Below, piece by piece: positions 1-7,901 of a stretch of DNA of 64,000 nucleotides (positions are counted from its first letter, which is position 1; the number at the start of each line of letters is the position of its first letter). The notes beneath the pieces are model-generated. The model searched no databases. It worked only from the letters and a program-made list of their open reading frames with translations, and was not told the origin of the DNA. The translations under genes and the position numbers were made by a program. Source of the stretch: CAVSCR01 sp963726575 (lineage in GTDB: Bacteria > Actinomycetota > Actinomycetes > JAHEKZ01); NCBI GenBank assembly GCA_963726575.1, contig CAVSCR010000007.1, forward strand, positions 1-64,000. Direction: 5' to 3'.

Positions 1-24
1 TCTCCCCCTGACGAGCGAGGAAGC

Positions 25-47
25 GCTGAGCGGCACGTCGGCGCGCG
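25..47 (+). repeat. dispersed hairpin repeat, copy 1
   Basis: Partial copy of the repeat that punctuates the accessory region. The right half (GGCACGTCGGCGCG, 32-45) matches the consensus well, but the left half has diverged. It lies a few bases beyond the 3' end of the minus-strand ORF that stops at 53. Confidence 0.5.
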
Positions 48-52
48 TCGCT

Positions 53-256
53 TCATGGCCCAGTCGGCGCAGTTGGAACGGGTGGCGTCGGCGAGCCGCC
101 AAAGGAGTGATTCACAAGGCCGATCAGGACGCCCGCTCCCAGCAAGAGCAGCGTCCCGATCACGATCACTCGAAGGGCAACCAGCACCACCCCCGAGCAC
201 ACCATCATCAGGCACCTCTCTTCGTTGGCCGGTTCACTGCGATCTCGGTCCGACAT
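53..256 (-). CDS. small hypothetical membrane protein
   Basis: I do not recognise this 67-residue protein. It has a charged N-terminus (MSDRDRSEPANEE), a long hydrophobic stretch that can form one or two membrane helices, and a short Pro/Thr-rich tail. An in-frame start further upstream at 364 would overlap the amidohydrolase start on the other strand, so the internal ATG at 256 is preferred. Its stop sits next to a copy of the dispersed repeat, like several genes further right. Confidence 0.4.
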   Translation of the reverse strand: MSDRDRSEPANEERCLMMVCSGVVLVALRVIVIGTLLLLGAGVLIGLVNHSFGGSPTPPVPTAPTGP

Positions 257-353
257 GGCCAGCCATTGCTCGGCGCCTGGTGCAGGGGCAGGCTGAGGCG
301 GCTGGTCATCGTTCGTCGAATTGCCTGAGAGGACCAACTGGAGGGGATGCGGG

Positions 354-1449
354 ATGCCGTACATGATCCGAGGAACCGTGCTGCCCGAAGGCGAGGTTCG
401 AGAGGTCTACGTGACCGGCAAGACGTTCACTTTCGATCCGGTCGACGGCGCGGACATGTTGCTGGAGGACGTGATCCTCATCCCGGGCTTGGTCGACACC
501 CACGCCCACCTTGCCCTCGCAAGCCCCGCCCCGGATTCAGCGCCGATCGCTGAACGCGTCGCAGCAAGTGCGCGGGCGCACCTGGATGCCGGGGTCCTCC
601 TGGTGCGGGAGCCGGGCAGCATCGACCACAGCTCCGCCGGCGTCGGACCGGGCGCCGGTCTGCCGCGAACGGTGACGGCTGGGCGGTTCTTGGCCCCGGA
701 AGGTCGGTACTTCCCCGGCCTGGCCCGTGAGGTCACCGCTGAGGAGTTGCCCGACGCGGCTGAGGAAGAGCTGCGCGCCAGTGGTGCCTGGGTCAAGGTG
801 ATCGGCGACTCCCCGCTGCCGGGTCCGGGTTTGATACCGACCTTCAGCGCCGAGGCACTGACGGAAGCGGCTTCACGGGTCCACGCCGCGGGCGGACGGA
901 TCGCGATCCACTGCAGCAATCCCGAAGTGATCCAGGACGCCATCGAGGCCGGCTTCGACTCCCTTGAGCACGGCGACCGGACTGCGGGCAGACCAGGTGA
1001 AGCAGGTCGCCGCACAAGGGATCGCATGGGTACCGACCCGATCGATCGAGGCCGGAATCCGCGGAATGATCCGGGAGATGGGTTGGCCCGCCAACGAGAT
1101 CAACATCGTGGAGAAGAGCCTGGACGAGCAACCCGAGATCTTGTGCCAGGCGGTGGAGGCCGGGGTCCCCGTGTTCGCCGGCACTGATGCCGGCATGGGG
1201 CCCCACGGCATGATCCGTCACGAGATCGAACTGCTCGCTGCGGCGGGCCTGGCACCCGAAGTGGCGCTGGGCGCCGCGTCCTGGGCAGCTCGGTCCTGGC
1301 TCGGGCTACCCGGGATCGAGGAGGGCGCACCCGCTGACCTGGTCGCCTTCACCTCCGACCCTCGGGAGGACCTGTCAACGCTGGCGCAGCCTGCGGCGGT
1401 GATCCTGGAGGGTCGGCTACTGAAGGACCCACGACAACAAGCGGGGTGA
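354..1449 (+). pseudogene. amidohydrolase family protein, frameshifted
   Basis: A metal-dependent amidohydrolase of the imidazolonepropionase/dipeptidase-like superfamily. The first reading frame starts at the ATG at 354 and carries the metal-binding HxH motif in DTHAHL, a later metal-ligand histidine in IHCSNP and the LEHG strand. The second frame continues from about 976 with the TDAG motif that supplies the last metal-binding Asp, and ends at 1449. The two frames join cleanly if one extra G near 973-975 is removed (LEHG followed by TGLRADQ). All expected parts are present, so the only defect is a single-base frameshift, either real decay or a sequencing error. The substrate is unknown. Confidence 0.8.
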
Positions 1450-1643
1450 GCTGGTCCGTCGGCTCGTGCTCGCCATGGCCGACACACGTCTCAGGGCCGG
1501 ACATGACGTGGTGGTGCCTCAGTACCTGGGCCGGAGGAGTCTACGAAGTCGTCGTGTGGGGCGGCAAGGAGCGGTCAGCACGTCGTCTCGGGCGCACTTG
1601 GCGACGCACGAACGATTCGGGGTGTCGACCTGCCGGATGTGCG

Positions 1644-2387
1644 TCAAGCGATGAGCAGCCGAGCGCCAAGCTCTGCCACGTCGAGATCGAGGAGGTCGTG
1701 GTTGCGTACAGCCCACCGACCTGAGGCGAGGTCATCACGCAGGCCGTCCACTGCCCTCTGCTCGGCGTCCGGCCCGACGCTGGTCCAGACCGAGATTCCG
1801 CGCCGGACATGCTCGTCCAGGTATGCCTCAGGTCGCCGCCAATAGGCTTCGAAGAAGCCGTCGGTGCAGTCCCATGGGATCGGCACCGGTTCCAGCCGGG
1901 CTCCGATCGCGCCGGTCAGGTCGGGCAGCGATGCCAGGACTTGGACGCCTTTCAAGGCAGCGAACTCGGGTAGGTAGTCGCGAGTCAGCCAGAACTGGTT
2001 GGGGTCACTTGTGTCGAACAGGAACACCACCACGCGGCGAGCGACGCGCCGCATCTCGCGCAGTCCGGCGATCGGCTCCCGCCAGTGATGAACGGTGCAC
2101 ACGGCCATCGCGGCGTCGAAGGACTGGTCATCGAACGGCAGGTTCTCAGCGGATCCAGCCAGGCACGGCGCTGCGTCTGGGAGGCGCTGCGAGCGCATCA
2201 GCGCCGACGGTTCCACCGCGAGGACGTGACGGTCGGGGGGCTCGTAGGATCCGGTGCCCGCCCCGACGTTCAGGACGGTCTGAGCATCGCCGAGCGCAGC
2301 CCAGATCCGGGCAGCGATCCGCGGTTCCGTGCATCGGGTCACGGTGTACGTGGCGCCGATGGTGTCGTACAACTGCGCTTGCGACAT
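1644..2387 (-). CDS. class I SAM-dependent methyltransferase
   Basis: Transfers a methyl group from S-adenosylmethionine to an unknown small molecule, probably in the cytosol. Motif I is visible as VLNVGAGTGSYE near residue 40, followed by the acidic VEPS strand and a Methyltransf_11-type core (AENLPFDDQSFDAAMAV). About 247 residues is normal for the fold. The start used is the second in-frame Met (MSQAQLYDTIG); another Met lies two codons upstream. It stands alone between the broken amidohydrolase and a copy of the dispersed repeat, so the context gives no substrate. Confidence 0.85.
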   Translation of the reverse strand: MSQAQLYDTIGATYTVTRCTEPRIAARIWAALGDAQTVLNVGAGTGSYEPPDRHVLAVEPSALMRSQRLPDAAPCLAGSAENLPFDDQSFDAAMAVCTVHHWREPIAGLREMRRVARRVVVFLFDTSDPNQFWLTRDYLPEFAALKGVQVLASLPDLTGAIGARLEPVPIPWDCTDGFFEAYWRRPEAYLDEHVRRGISVWTSVGPDAEQRAVDGLRDDLASGRWAVRNHDLLDLDVAELGARLLIA

Positions 2388-2504
2388 GGACACCGTCCTT
2401 CTAATCTTCTACCAGCGTCCTAACCGGAATGGTTCTCGAACACAAGACAGCCCGCCAACCGCGACCAATACGGCGAGTAAACACATGTCCCAAGTCGGGC
2501 GCCA

Positions 2505-2537
2505 TGCCCGCCCTGAATCGGCACGTCGGTGGGCGGG
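2505..2537 (+). repeat. dispersed hairpin repeat, copy 2
   Basis: Contains the consensus centre CTGAATCGGCACGTCGGTG. CCCGCC at 2507-2512 can pair with GGCGGG at 2532-2537. It lies between the methyltransferase start and the isochorismatase-like gene's stop. Confidence 0.7.
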
Positions 2538-2565
2538 TGGCGGGTGGCAATATTGATGCATTCGG

Positions 2566-3153
2566 TCAGAGCGAGAAGCCGGGAGGGCTCGCGAGCGCGG
2601 GGTGCGAGGAGTCGAAGGCCCTCACCGTCGGCAGGTCGCGCAGCCACTCGTAGTACAGCTCCTTGGCCGACATCAGCTCGATACCTTCCTGTCGAAGCCG
2701 TGCCAGTCCGTGCGCCTGTGCGGCCCCCGCAGAGAACACAGCGTCGTGCACGACGACGACGCGTCGTCCCCGTTCGGAGAAGCCCAGGGCCGTGTGCGCG
2801 ACACAGACGTCCGTCTCCATACCCACGAGCACGACCGCCGATCGTTGCGCCGACGAGACGGCACGTTCGATGTCGGGCTGGTCGGCTGCGCCGAACACAC
2901 GCTTGTCAAAGACCGGCACCGCGCCGGACAGGTACCGGAGGATCTGCGGCGCTGTGGAACCGTTGGTACCAGCATCCTCCTCGGTCACGACGATTGGCAC
3001 GTCGAGCGCTGATGCGAGCCCACAGACCCAGCCGACCCGGTCCAGCACAGCGTCCTTCGCGGCGTGGTCGACGTCGACGCGATCCGGGGGGTAGAAGCCG
3101 TCCTGTGCGTCGATCACGACCAGGACGCTGTCAAGGGCATCAAGGTGTGGCAC
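2566..3153 (-). CDS. isochorismatase-like cysteine hydrolase
   Basis: A 195-residue protein of the isochorismatase/nicotinamidase superfamily, which hydrolyses amides or vinyl ethers with an Asp-Lys-Cys triad. The Asp is in VVIDAQDGF near the N-terminus, the Lys in the DKRVFGA stretch, and the nucleophile Cys in METDVCVAH. The GTG start at 3153 (VPHLDALDS) gives the usual short lead-in to the first strand; the longer reading to 3210 adds residues unlike the family. The substrate cannot be told from the sequence. No biosynthetic partners are adjacent, so it looks like a stand-alone accessory gene. Confidence 0.85.
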   Translation of the reverse strand: MPHLDALDSVLVVIDAQDGFYPPDRVDVDHAAKDAVLDRVGWVCGLASALDVPIVVTEEDAGTNGSTAPQILRYLSGAVPVFDKRVFGAADQPDIERAVSSAQRSAVVLVGMETDVCVAHTALGFSERGRRVVVVHDAVFSAGAAQAHGLARLRQEGIELMSAKELYYEWLRDLPTVRAFDSSHPALASPPGFSL

Positions 3154-3200
3154 GGCCCTGATGCTAGGTGACCCCGATAGCCGCGTCACACCGGAGAAAC

Positions 3201-3606
3201 TCAACCCCAACCCGACTGCCTCACGCCGCTCGGCCGGCTGACTCCGGCTTCGCCGGTGCAGCGCTCGCAGCGAACCACCTGCTCGGCAGCAAAGACCCAG
3301 AACTCGCGGTACGGCGTAGTCAGCGTCCAGGTGGCGACGGCTCCTTTGGGCAGTGACGCCATGTCGCCCGGAACCAAGTCGAACGAAGGCGCGCCGTCGA
3401 CGTCGACGTGAGCGCGGCCCTCCAGGACCAGGAACGTTTCCCGCTCCTGCAGGGTCCAGGTGACCGGACCCTCAACGTCGTCGAACCGGGACAACCCAGC
3501 CTCGACTCGCTGAACACAAGATGTGCATGAGTCCGTCGATGTCGGGGTCCGCCTCCCAAGCGGAGGTCGAGGTGCTTGACAAGAAGATTCCGTGCTCGCC
3601 GTTCAT
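3201..3606 (-). pseudogene. cupin domain protein, probably frameshifted
   Basis: The main frame (3494 to 3201) is a cupin barrel: LSRFDDVEG, then ERETFLVLEGRAHVDV, LVPGDMASLPKGA and the final EFWVFA strand. It lacks a good start. A second frame begins at ATG 3606 and supplies a plausible N-terminus (MNGEHGIFLSSTS, then AWEADPDIDGLMHIL). The two join if one base is shifted near 3510-3525. Small cupins of this sort are usually sugar- or metal-binding proteins or simple enzymes; no function can be assigned. The frameshift may be real or a sequencing error. Confidence 0.6.
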
Positions 3607-3675
3607 GGTGCGTGCCCTCTCGTCCAGAGCGGAGGGAACTCAACCTGCCACCCTCCACTCGCGAGTGAACCGCGC

Positions 3676-3695
3676 GGACCGGGCACCGGTGCGCG
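3676..3695 (+). repeat. possible degenerate copy of the dispersed repeat
   Basis: GGGCACCGGTGCGCG resembles the right half of the repeat (GGCAC, short loop, GTGCG) and is self-complementary at GCACCGGTGC. The left half is not recognisable. It lies in the gap before the minus-strand gene ending at 3709. Confidence 0.25.
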
Positions 3696-3708
3696 TAGCC
3701 CGACAGTG

Positions 3709-4185
3709 CTACTCACTGCTGGTCTTGGCCGGCGAGGAGTCGTGAAGTGTCACCAGGTCGGTCAGCCTCGGCCAGGAATGGGGCTGGTCCCGGATGATCG
3801 CTCGTAGCGGCGGTGAACCGGCGATCATCCAGGCGACATAGTCGTCCCAGCTACCGATGATGGGGGTGTAGGCCTCGTACGAGGCCAGTTGGTGGCTGGT
3901 CAGCATTCCGGTCTCCAACCAGTCCGCGGATTGCTCGGCTACCACCTTGAGTCTGACGCTGTCGGCTGCGCTCAGTGCTGTGCCGTCGTCGCCGAAGAAG
4001 TGCAGGTACAACTGCGGGTACTCCAAGAAGGTGTCGGAGATTCGCTTCCAATGGAAGATGACCTCACGGTGCGCCTCGGTTCCGGCAACCTGGTTGGCCA
4101 CTCGTGTCTGGTGCGCCACCTTGCGGGTCTGATAGGCCAGCACCAGCACGGAGAGGAACACTGCGATCGTTCCGGCGAGTTGCAT
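3709..4185 (-). CDS. hypothetical membrane-anchored protein
   Basis: An unrecognised 158-residue protein. Residues 1-19 form a single hydrophobic helix (LAGTIAVFLSVLVLAYQT), followed by a soluble part rich in aromatic residues (HWKRISDTF, LYLHFF) that ends with a charged tail. The ATG at 4185 places this helix at the very N-terminus, as expected for a signal anchor; the longer open frame upstream is low-complexity and unlike coding sequence. The soluble part is probably cytoplasmic helical bundle, but I cannot name a function. Confidence 0.7.
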   Translation of the reverse strand: MQLAGTIAVFLSVLVLAYQTRKVAHQTRVANQVAGTEAHREVIFHWKRISDTFLEYPQLYLHFFGDDGTALSAADSVRLKVVAEQSADWLETGMLTSHQLASYEAYTPIIGSWDDYVAWMIAGSPPLRAIIRDQPHSWPRLTDLVTLHDSSPAKTSSE

Positions 4186-4487
4186 GGACGACCTCCCGTC
4201 CGAGGGACTAGCGGGGCTGTCGAGACAGACCCGCCGAGAGTACCGAGCAAGACCGCGAGGAATGTGGCGAAACCACTCGGGATCGTCACGTCGGTGCGGA
4301 CGCCGCCGGCGATCACGGAGAGTCGTATGCGTCCCTTGTGGACGACCTCGTCGATCAGGGGCTCGAACAGCGAGGTCAGATCCCTGAGCAGCCGTTGCTC
4401 GGTGTGGACCTCGAAGGCAAACCGCTCCTGCGTCCCGTCTCGCTCCCAGCGCACACCCCTCGGCCAGGACGACCCGCTTCGATTCAA
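4186..4487 (-). CDS. possible hypothetical protein or gene remnant
   Basis: An open frame begins at 4487 (MNRSGSSWPRG) and has protein-like composition down to about 4190: ERFAFEVHTEQRLLRDL, then a hydrophobic segment FATFLAVLLGTLGG. Beyond that the frame runs on to 3972 inside the neighbouring gene, where it looks like shadow sequence, so the true end is uncertain and a frameshift or truncation is likely. No family is recognised. The coordinates cover only the plausible part. Confidence 0.35.
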
Positions 4488-4536
4488 GTGCGATGCTGGG
4501 TCTTGGCTGCAGCCGCTTCCGACCCAGGGAGGACCG

Positions 4537-5100
4537 TTGACCGACTACACGATCAAACCCCTGGAGCCTGACACGTGGGAGGGGTTCGCGGGACTGGTGG
4601 AGCGGCACAACGGTGTGTTCGGTGGCTGCTGGTGCACCTGGTTCCACACGATGAACGCGGAGAAGGAACGCACCTACGAGGCCAACAGGTCCCTCAAGTG
4701 CCGCCTAGTCGATCAGGGCCGTGCCCACGCGGCGCTCGTGCTCCACGACGAGAAGGTCGTGGCCTGGTGCCAGTACGGGACGCCTGAGGAACTGCCGAAC
4801 ATCTATCACCGCAAGCAGTACGAGGAGGAGCTCGACGTCCTTCCCGACTACCGGATTACGTGCATCTTCGTCGACAAGAGCTACCGGCGGCAGGGTCTTT
4901 CGGCGGTTGCCCTCCAAGGCGCGCTGGAACTGATCGCCGCCGCCGGCGGCGGCATTGTCGAGGGGTACCCGCACGACAATGCCGGCAAGAAGAAGTCAGT
5001 CCTCTACGACGGGACCCGGTCGCTGTTCGAGCGAGCCGGCTTCGAATACGTCCGAAGCAAGGGCGCAGGCAACTGCGTCATGCGCCGCACCGTGCCCTGA
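4537..5100 (+). CDS. GNAT family N-acetyltransferase
   Basis: Transfers an acetyl group from acetyl-CoA to an unidentified amine. The 187-residue protein contains the acetyl-CoA site of the GNAT fold (ITCIFVDKSYRRQGLSAVAL, with the pyrophosphate-binding RxxG pattern) and a typical C-terminal FERAGFEYV strand. The TTG at 4537 is chosen as start because a strong Shine-Dalgarno sequence (AGGGAGGA, 4526-4533) sits just upstream; the much longer open frame to the left reads through minus-strand genes. It has no co-directional neighbours. Confidence 0.85.
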   Translation: MTDYTIKPLEPDTWEGFAGLVERHNGVFGGCWCTWFHTMNAEKERTYEANRSLKCRLVDQGRAHAALVLHDEKVVAWCQYGTPEELPNIYHRKQYEEELDVLPDYRITCIFVDKSYRRQGLSAVALQGALELIAAAGGGIVEGYPHDNAGKKKSVLYDGTRSLFERAGFEYVRSKGAGNCVMRRTVP

Positions 5101-5129
5101 ACCGTCCCACCGTGAGTGGCCGAGGGCGC

Positions 5130-5720
5130 GCCCCAGGACAGCCGATCCGCCAATCCCCGTTATCGGCTACCCCGCGCACCACCATGTGGTGGCGCTCGAG
5201 TCTCGATCTCTGTCAGCCACTGCTCCCAGTCGACCTCGGTCCACAACCAGGGAGCCTCCGGTGCCCAGGTGCCCAGGTGCCCCGAACGTGACGATGGCCG
5301 TGGTTCGCTCCGGATGCGCGGCCGCGAAGCCCATCGCCTCGAGCACGAGGAGCGGCTCCGGCGACTCCTCGGACTGGAAGAGCATGATCAACGTAGCTGC
5401 GCGACTGATCCGTCACAAGGTTCACCGGTTGACCACGCGGCATCCTGGACTGGACGCTCTCTGGGAGGCTCGGGGACCGCCGGTGAAACCGGTGGGAGTG
5501 GGCGTGCCTCTCGTGAACTTCCACCAGTCCGTTGGGACTTGGTCACAGCCCTGTATTGCCGGATCCGGAGCCAGGTCACGCGCTCTTCAACGGCCACGTC
5601 GGTGCTACCGGGCACTGACCAACACAATTGAAGGACCACGCCACGCGGCGATCGCTCCGGCCGCGGCGATCCCGCCCGCCTGCCACCCGTCAAAAACCAA
5701 CGACGACGCCATCAGACTCA
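5130..5720 (-). pseudogene. degraded coding remnants
   Basis: This stretch holds no intact gene, but pieces of minus-strand coding sequence can be read. One piece (about 5391 down to 5150) gives PLLVLEAMGFAAAHPERTTAI, then changes frame across a tandem GGTGCCCA repeat at 5260-5283 and continues as APWLWTEVDWEQWLTEIETR. A second piece near 5712-5605 gives a short hydrophobic sequence (MASSLVFDGWQAGGIAAAG) that stops after 35 residues. These look like leftovers of one hypothetical soluble protein and one small membrane protein. The rest of 5101-5953 shows nothing else I can support. Confidence 0.4.
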
Positions 5721-5953
5721 GCCATACCGCCGCACAGTGGCGATCGAAAGTGCCCCGGCGATGAGACGCTGAACTGGCACGGATCGCTCAGGTCCGGCCG
5801 CCAGTACCGGCGCACCGACTGCGTCGACTCCCAGCTCACTGACCCATCATCGGTGATTCAGAGATCGAACCTGTGACCGGAGCGACGCGGCCGGTACCGG
5901 CACCTACGAGCACAGTCATCGTGGGCGATGCGCGCATTCCTCGCGTCGGTCTC

Positions 5954-6286
5954 TCAGAGTTGCAGGATCGCTGCCGAGATGAGGAGGGCCGCGGACACAC
6001 CTTCTGGGTCGTGCAGATCTTCAGGTGCCTCCAACGTTGCCTGGGAACGTCGGCGTACCGCAGCGCCGGGATCCTCAGCCACGAGATCGACACACAGGCC
6101 AGCGACGACGGCGTTCGCGTCGTGGTCGTCCAGGCCGTCAAGGGCCAGGCCGTTGTGGAGCAGCGTCGCCGCCTCCTGGAACACCTCACGTGCCATCTCG
6201 AGGTCCACCTCGGGTCGTGCCTGGGCGACTGCCTCTGCGGTGGCAAGGAATGGATCGAACGCTGGGCCCGCGGTGTCGTCCGGCAT
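5954..6286 (-). CDS. hypothetical protein, 110 residues
   Basis: An unrecognised, acidic, alanine-rich protein that is probably all-helical (MPDDTAGPAFDPFLATAEA at the start, AAILQL at the end). It has no membrane segment or catalytic motif. Its reading frame is clean and its composition unlike a shadow. It begins about 60 bases from a copy of the dispersed repeat at 6347-6375. Confidence 0.55.
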   Translation of the reverse strand: MPDDTAGPAFDPFLATAEAVAQARPEVDLEMAREVFQEAATLLHNGLALDGLDDHDANAVVAGLCVDLVAEDPGAAVRRRSQATLEAPEDLHDPEGVSAALLISAAILQL

Positions 6287-6346
6287 CCAGCGAGCCTGTC
6301 AGTGCGCCCACACTGCGGCAAAGTGGGTTTCGCGCCAGTGCCTGAT

Positions 6347-6375
6347 CGGATCAGCCCGGGATCGGCACCTAACGG
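6347..6375 (+). repeat. dispersed hairpin repeat, copy 3
   Basis: Left half CGGATCAGCCCGGG and centre ATCGGCAC match the consensus; the right half (CTAACGGG) has diverged. It lies in the 268-base gap between the divergent genes at 5954-6286 and 6554-7483, which otherwise holds nothing I recognise. Confidence 0.7.
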
Positions 6376-6553
6376 GCTCCCGGCTTCACGCCGTCGTCGC
6401 CGGGATCGTGAGCAAGGATCACCGCATCCGGAGAGTTCTCCCAGGTCAGAAGTACCGCCGGTCATGCGACCAACGCTCAAGGCGTTGGCGTGTGGCGACG
6501 ACGGAACTGAGCAGGCCGTCCCGCTGGGCCGGCACGACTGAACGGGGACGGTC

Positions 6554-7483
6554 ATGCTGGCACCGACGTCGGCCGGGCTGGCCACCGGATACGAAGCCGG
6601 GAAGCTCGTGGGCCAAGTCGTGGGTCTCCTGATCGGTGTCGGCCTCGTCTTTGTCGGGCTCCGGGTCAGACGTGGCGGACGGGCTGCCGCGCCGTCGGCC
6701 GCGTCCAGCTACGCGGCGCACGTACCGTCGCCGACGCCGACGCCGACGCCTACCTGGGTCCCCCCAACGGCCGGCGACCCCGGCGACTTCTTCGCCACGG
6801 GAACCACGGCCACTTCGGCGACACCCTCGATCCTGCCGGGATGGGCGCCGCCGGCGGCCGCCGTTACCAACCGGCCCGGTGCGTATGGGCTACCAGCCGG
6901 CCCGCCTGCACCTCCCCGCCCGCCGAGGGCAGGCAGGAACATGGGCGCCCTGGTGCTGTGCACTGTGGGCCTGCTGTTCGTGCTCGGGGGGCTCGGCCAG
7001 CTGGCGCAGACCGTGCTCGGCCTCAACCGACACACCGTTACCCTGCCGGCCACGGCGGAAGCGTTTCACCTGATCTCCCCGACGGCTCAGATGCAGCAGG
7101 CGCTGAACAACGCCAAGACCTCGTTCCCCGCCAACGCAGGCGTAACGAACGTCCAGGCCGGCTACTACGCCGACGGCCCCGGCGCCCAGCCTGCCGCCGC
7201 CCTGATCGTGGGCGATACCACCGGCAACCCCGACACCGACAGCTTCTTCTCAGGCTTCCGCGAAGGCGCGGCGTCCTCGGGCACCCCGGTCACCTTGGCG
7301 CCGGCCGACACGCAGGGCATGGACGGCCGGATGGAGTGCGGCACCATCGCCCTCAGCCAGGGCCGGGTCGGGGTCTGCGCGTGGATTGACCACGGAACCA
7401 TGGGCGTGGTGATCACGACGCCGATTGAGACGAACGCACCTGCAGTTGTCGCGAACATGCTTCGGCGCAGCGCGGAGTCCTGA
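6554..7483 (+). CDS. hypothetical two-helix membrane protein
   Basis: A 309-residue protein with a first hydrophobic helix at about residues 17-40 (VVGLLIGVGLVFVGL), a long Pro/Thr/Ala-rich cytoplasmic or linker stretch, a second helix at about 128-152 (MGALVLCTVGLLFVLGGL), and then a C-terminal domain that is probably outside the membrane. The C-terminal domain has two cysteines (MECGTIA and VGVCAWID) that could pair. This architecture is common in actinobacterial proteins of unknown function. The ATG at 6554 follows a GGGGACGG site. No partner genes are adjacent. Confidence 0.7.
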   Translation: MLAPTSAGLATGYEAGKLVGQVVGLLIGVGLVFVGLRVRRGGRAAAPSAASSYAAHVPSPTPTPTPTWVPPTAGDPGDFFATGTTATSATPSILPGWAPPAAAVTNRPGAYGLPAGPPAPPRPPRAGRNMGALVLCTVGLLFVLGGLGQLAQTVLGLNRHTVTLPATAEAFHLISPTAQMQQALNNAKTSFPANAGVTNVQAGYYADGPGAQPAAALIVGDTTGNPDTDSFFSGFREGAASSGTPVTLAPADTQGMDGRMECGTIALSQGRVGVCAWIDHGTMGVVITTPIETNAPAVVANMLRRSAES

Positions 7484-7699
7484 CCCGAGGGAGTGGCGGC
7501 TCGATCAGCCGGACTTCACCCAGCGCTCCCGCGGGAGGCACCGCACCCGAAAGCCATCGCCTCATTCGTCAGGACCATCCCAGCTGACCGCTGAACTCGA
7601 TGACAAGGTCCCGGTGCTGCCGGCCCACTGGCCCGTGTCGGACGACGACTGGTCCCGGTGTCGACCTCGACCGGAAGGGTCGACTCGCTGACGAACGTC

Positions 7700-7901
7700 T
7701 ACTGCTCGTCGATGACCCGCGTCGCCTCGGCGTTCGCCGGGAGGGAGGTCGCGTTGCGTTATTCTGCGCGCTGGAGAGCTTGCCGGCCGCCGGTCCCAGC
7801 GCGGAGCCGAGGAGGAACCAGCAGATGATCGCGGCAACGGCGATCCACACCGCGCGCCGCGCCCGCCGCTCGGCCGGCCGGCTGACCCGCACGCCGTGCA
7901 C
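7700..7901 (-). pseudogene. MMPL family transporter, N-terminal remnant
   Basis: Reading from GTG 7901, the sequence gives an RND/MMPL-type N-terminus: a basic lead, a first membrane helix (VWIAVAAIICWFLLG) and the periplasm-proximal motif GPAAGKLSSAQNNA. A frame change near 7754 then gives SLPANAEATRVIDEQ and a stop at 7702. MMPL proteins normally run to about 700 residues or more, so only the first 8 percent or so remains. The start overlaps the start of the divergent FtsX permease by six bases, which suggests the permease operon was placed here by a rearrangement. About 216 bases (7484-7699) beyond the stop hold nothing recognisable. Confidence 0.65.
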
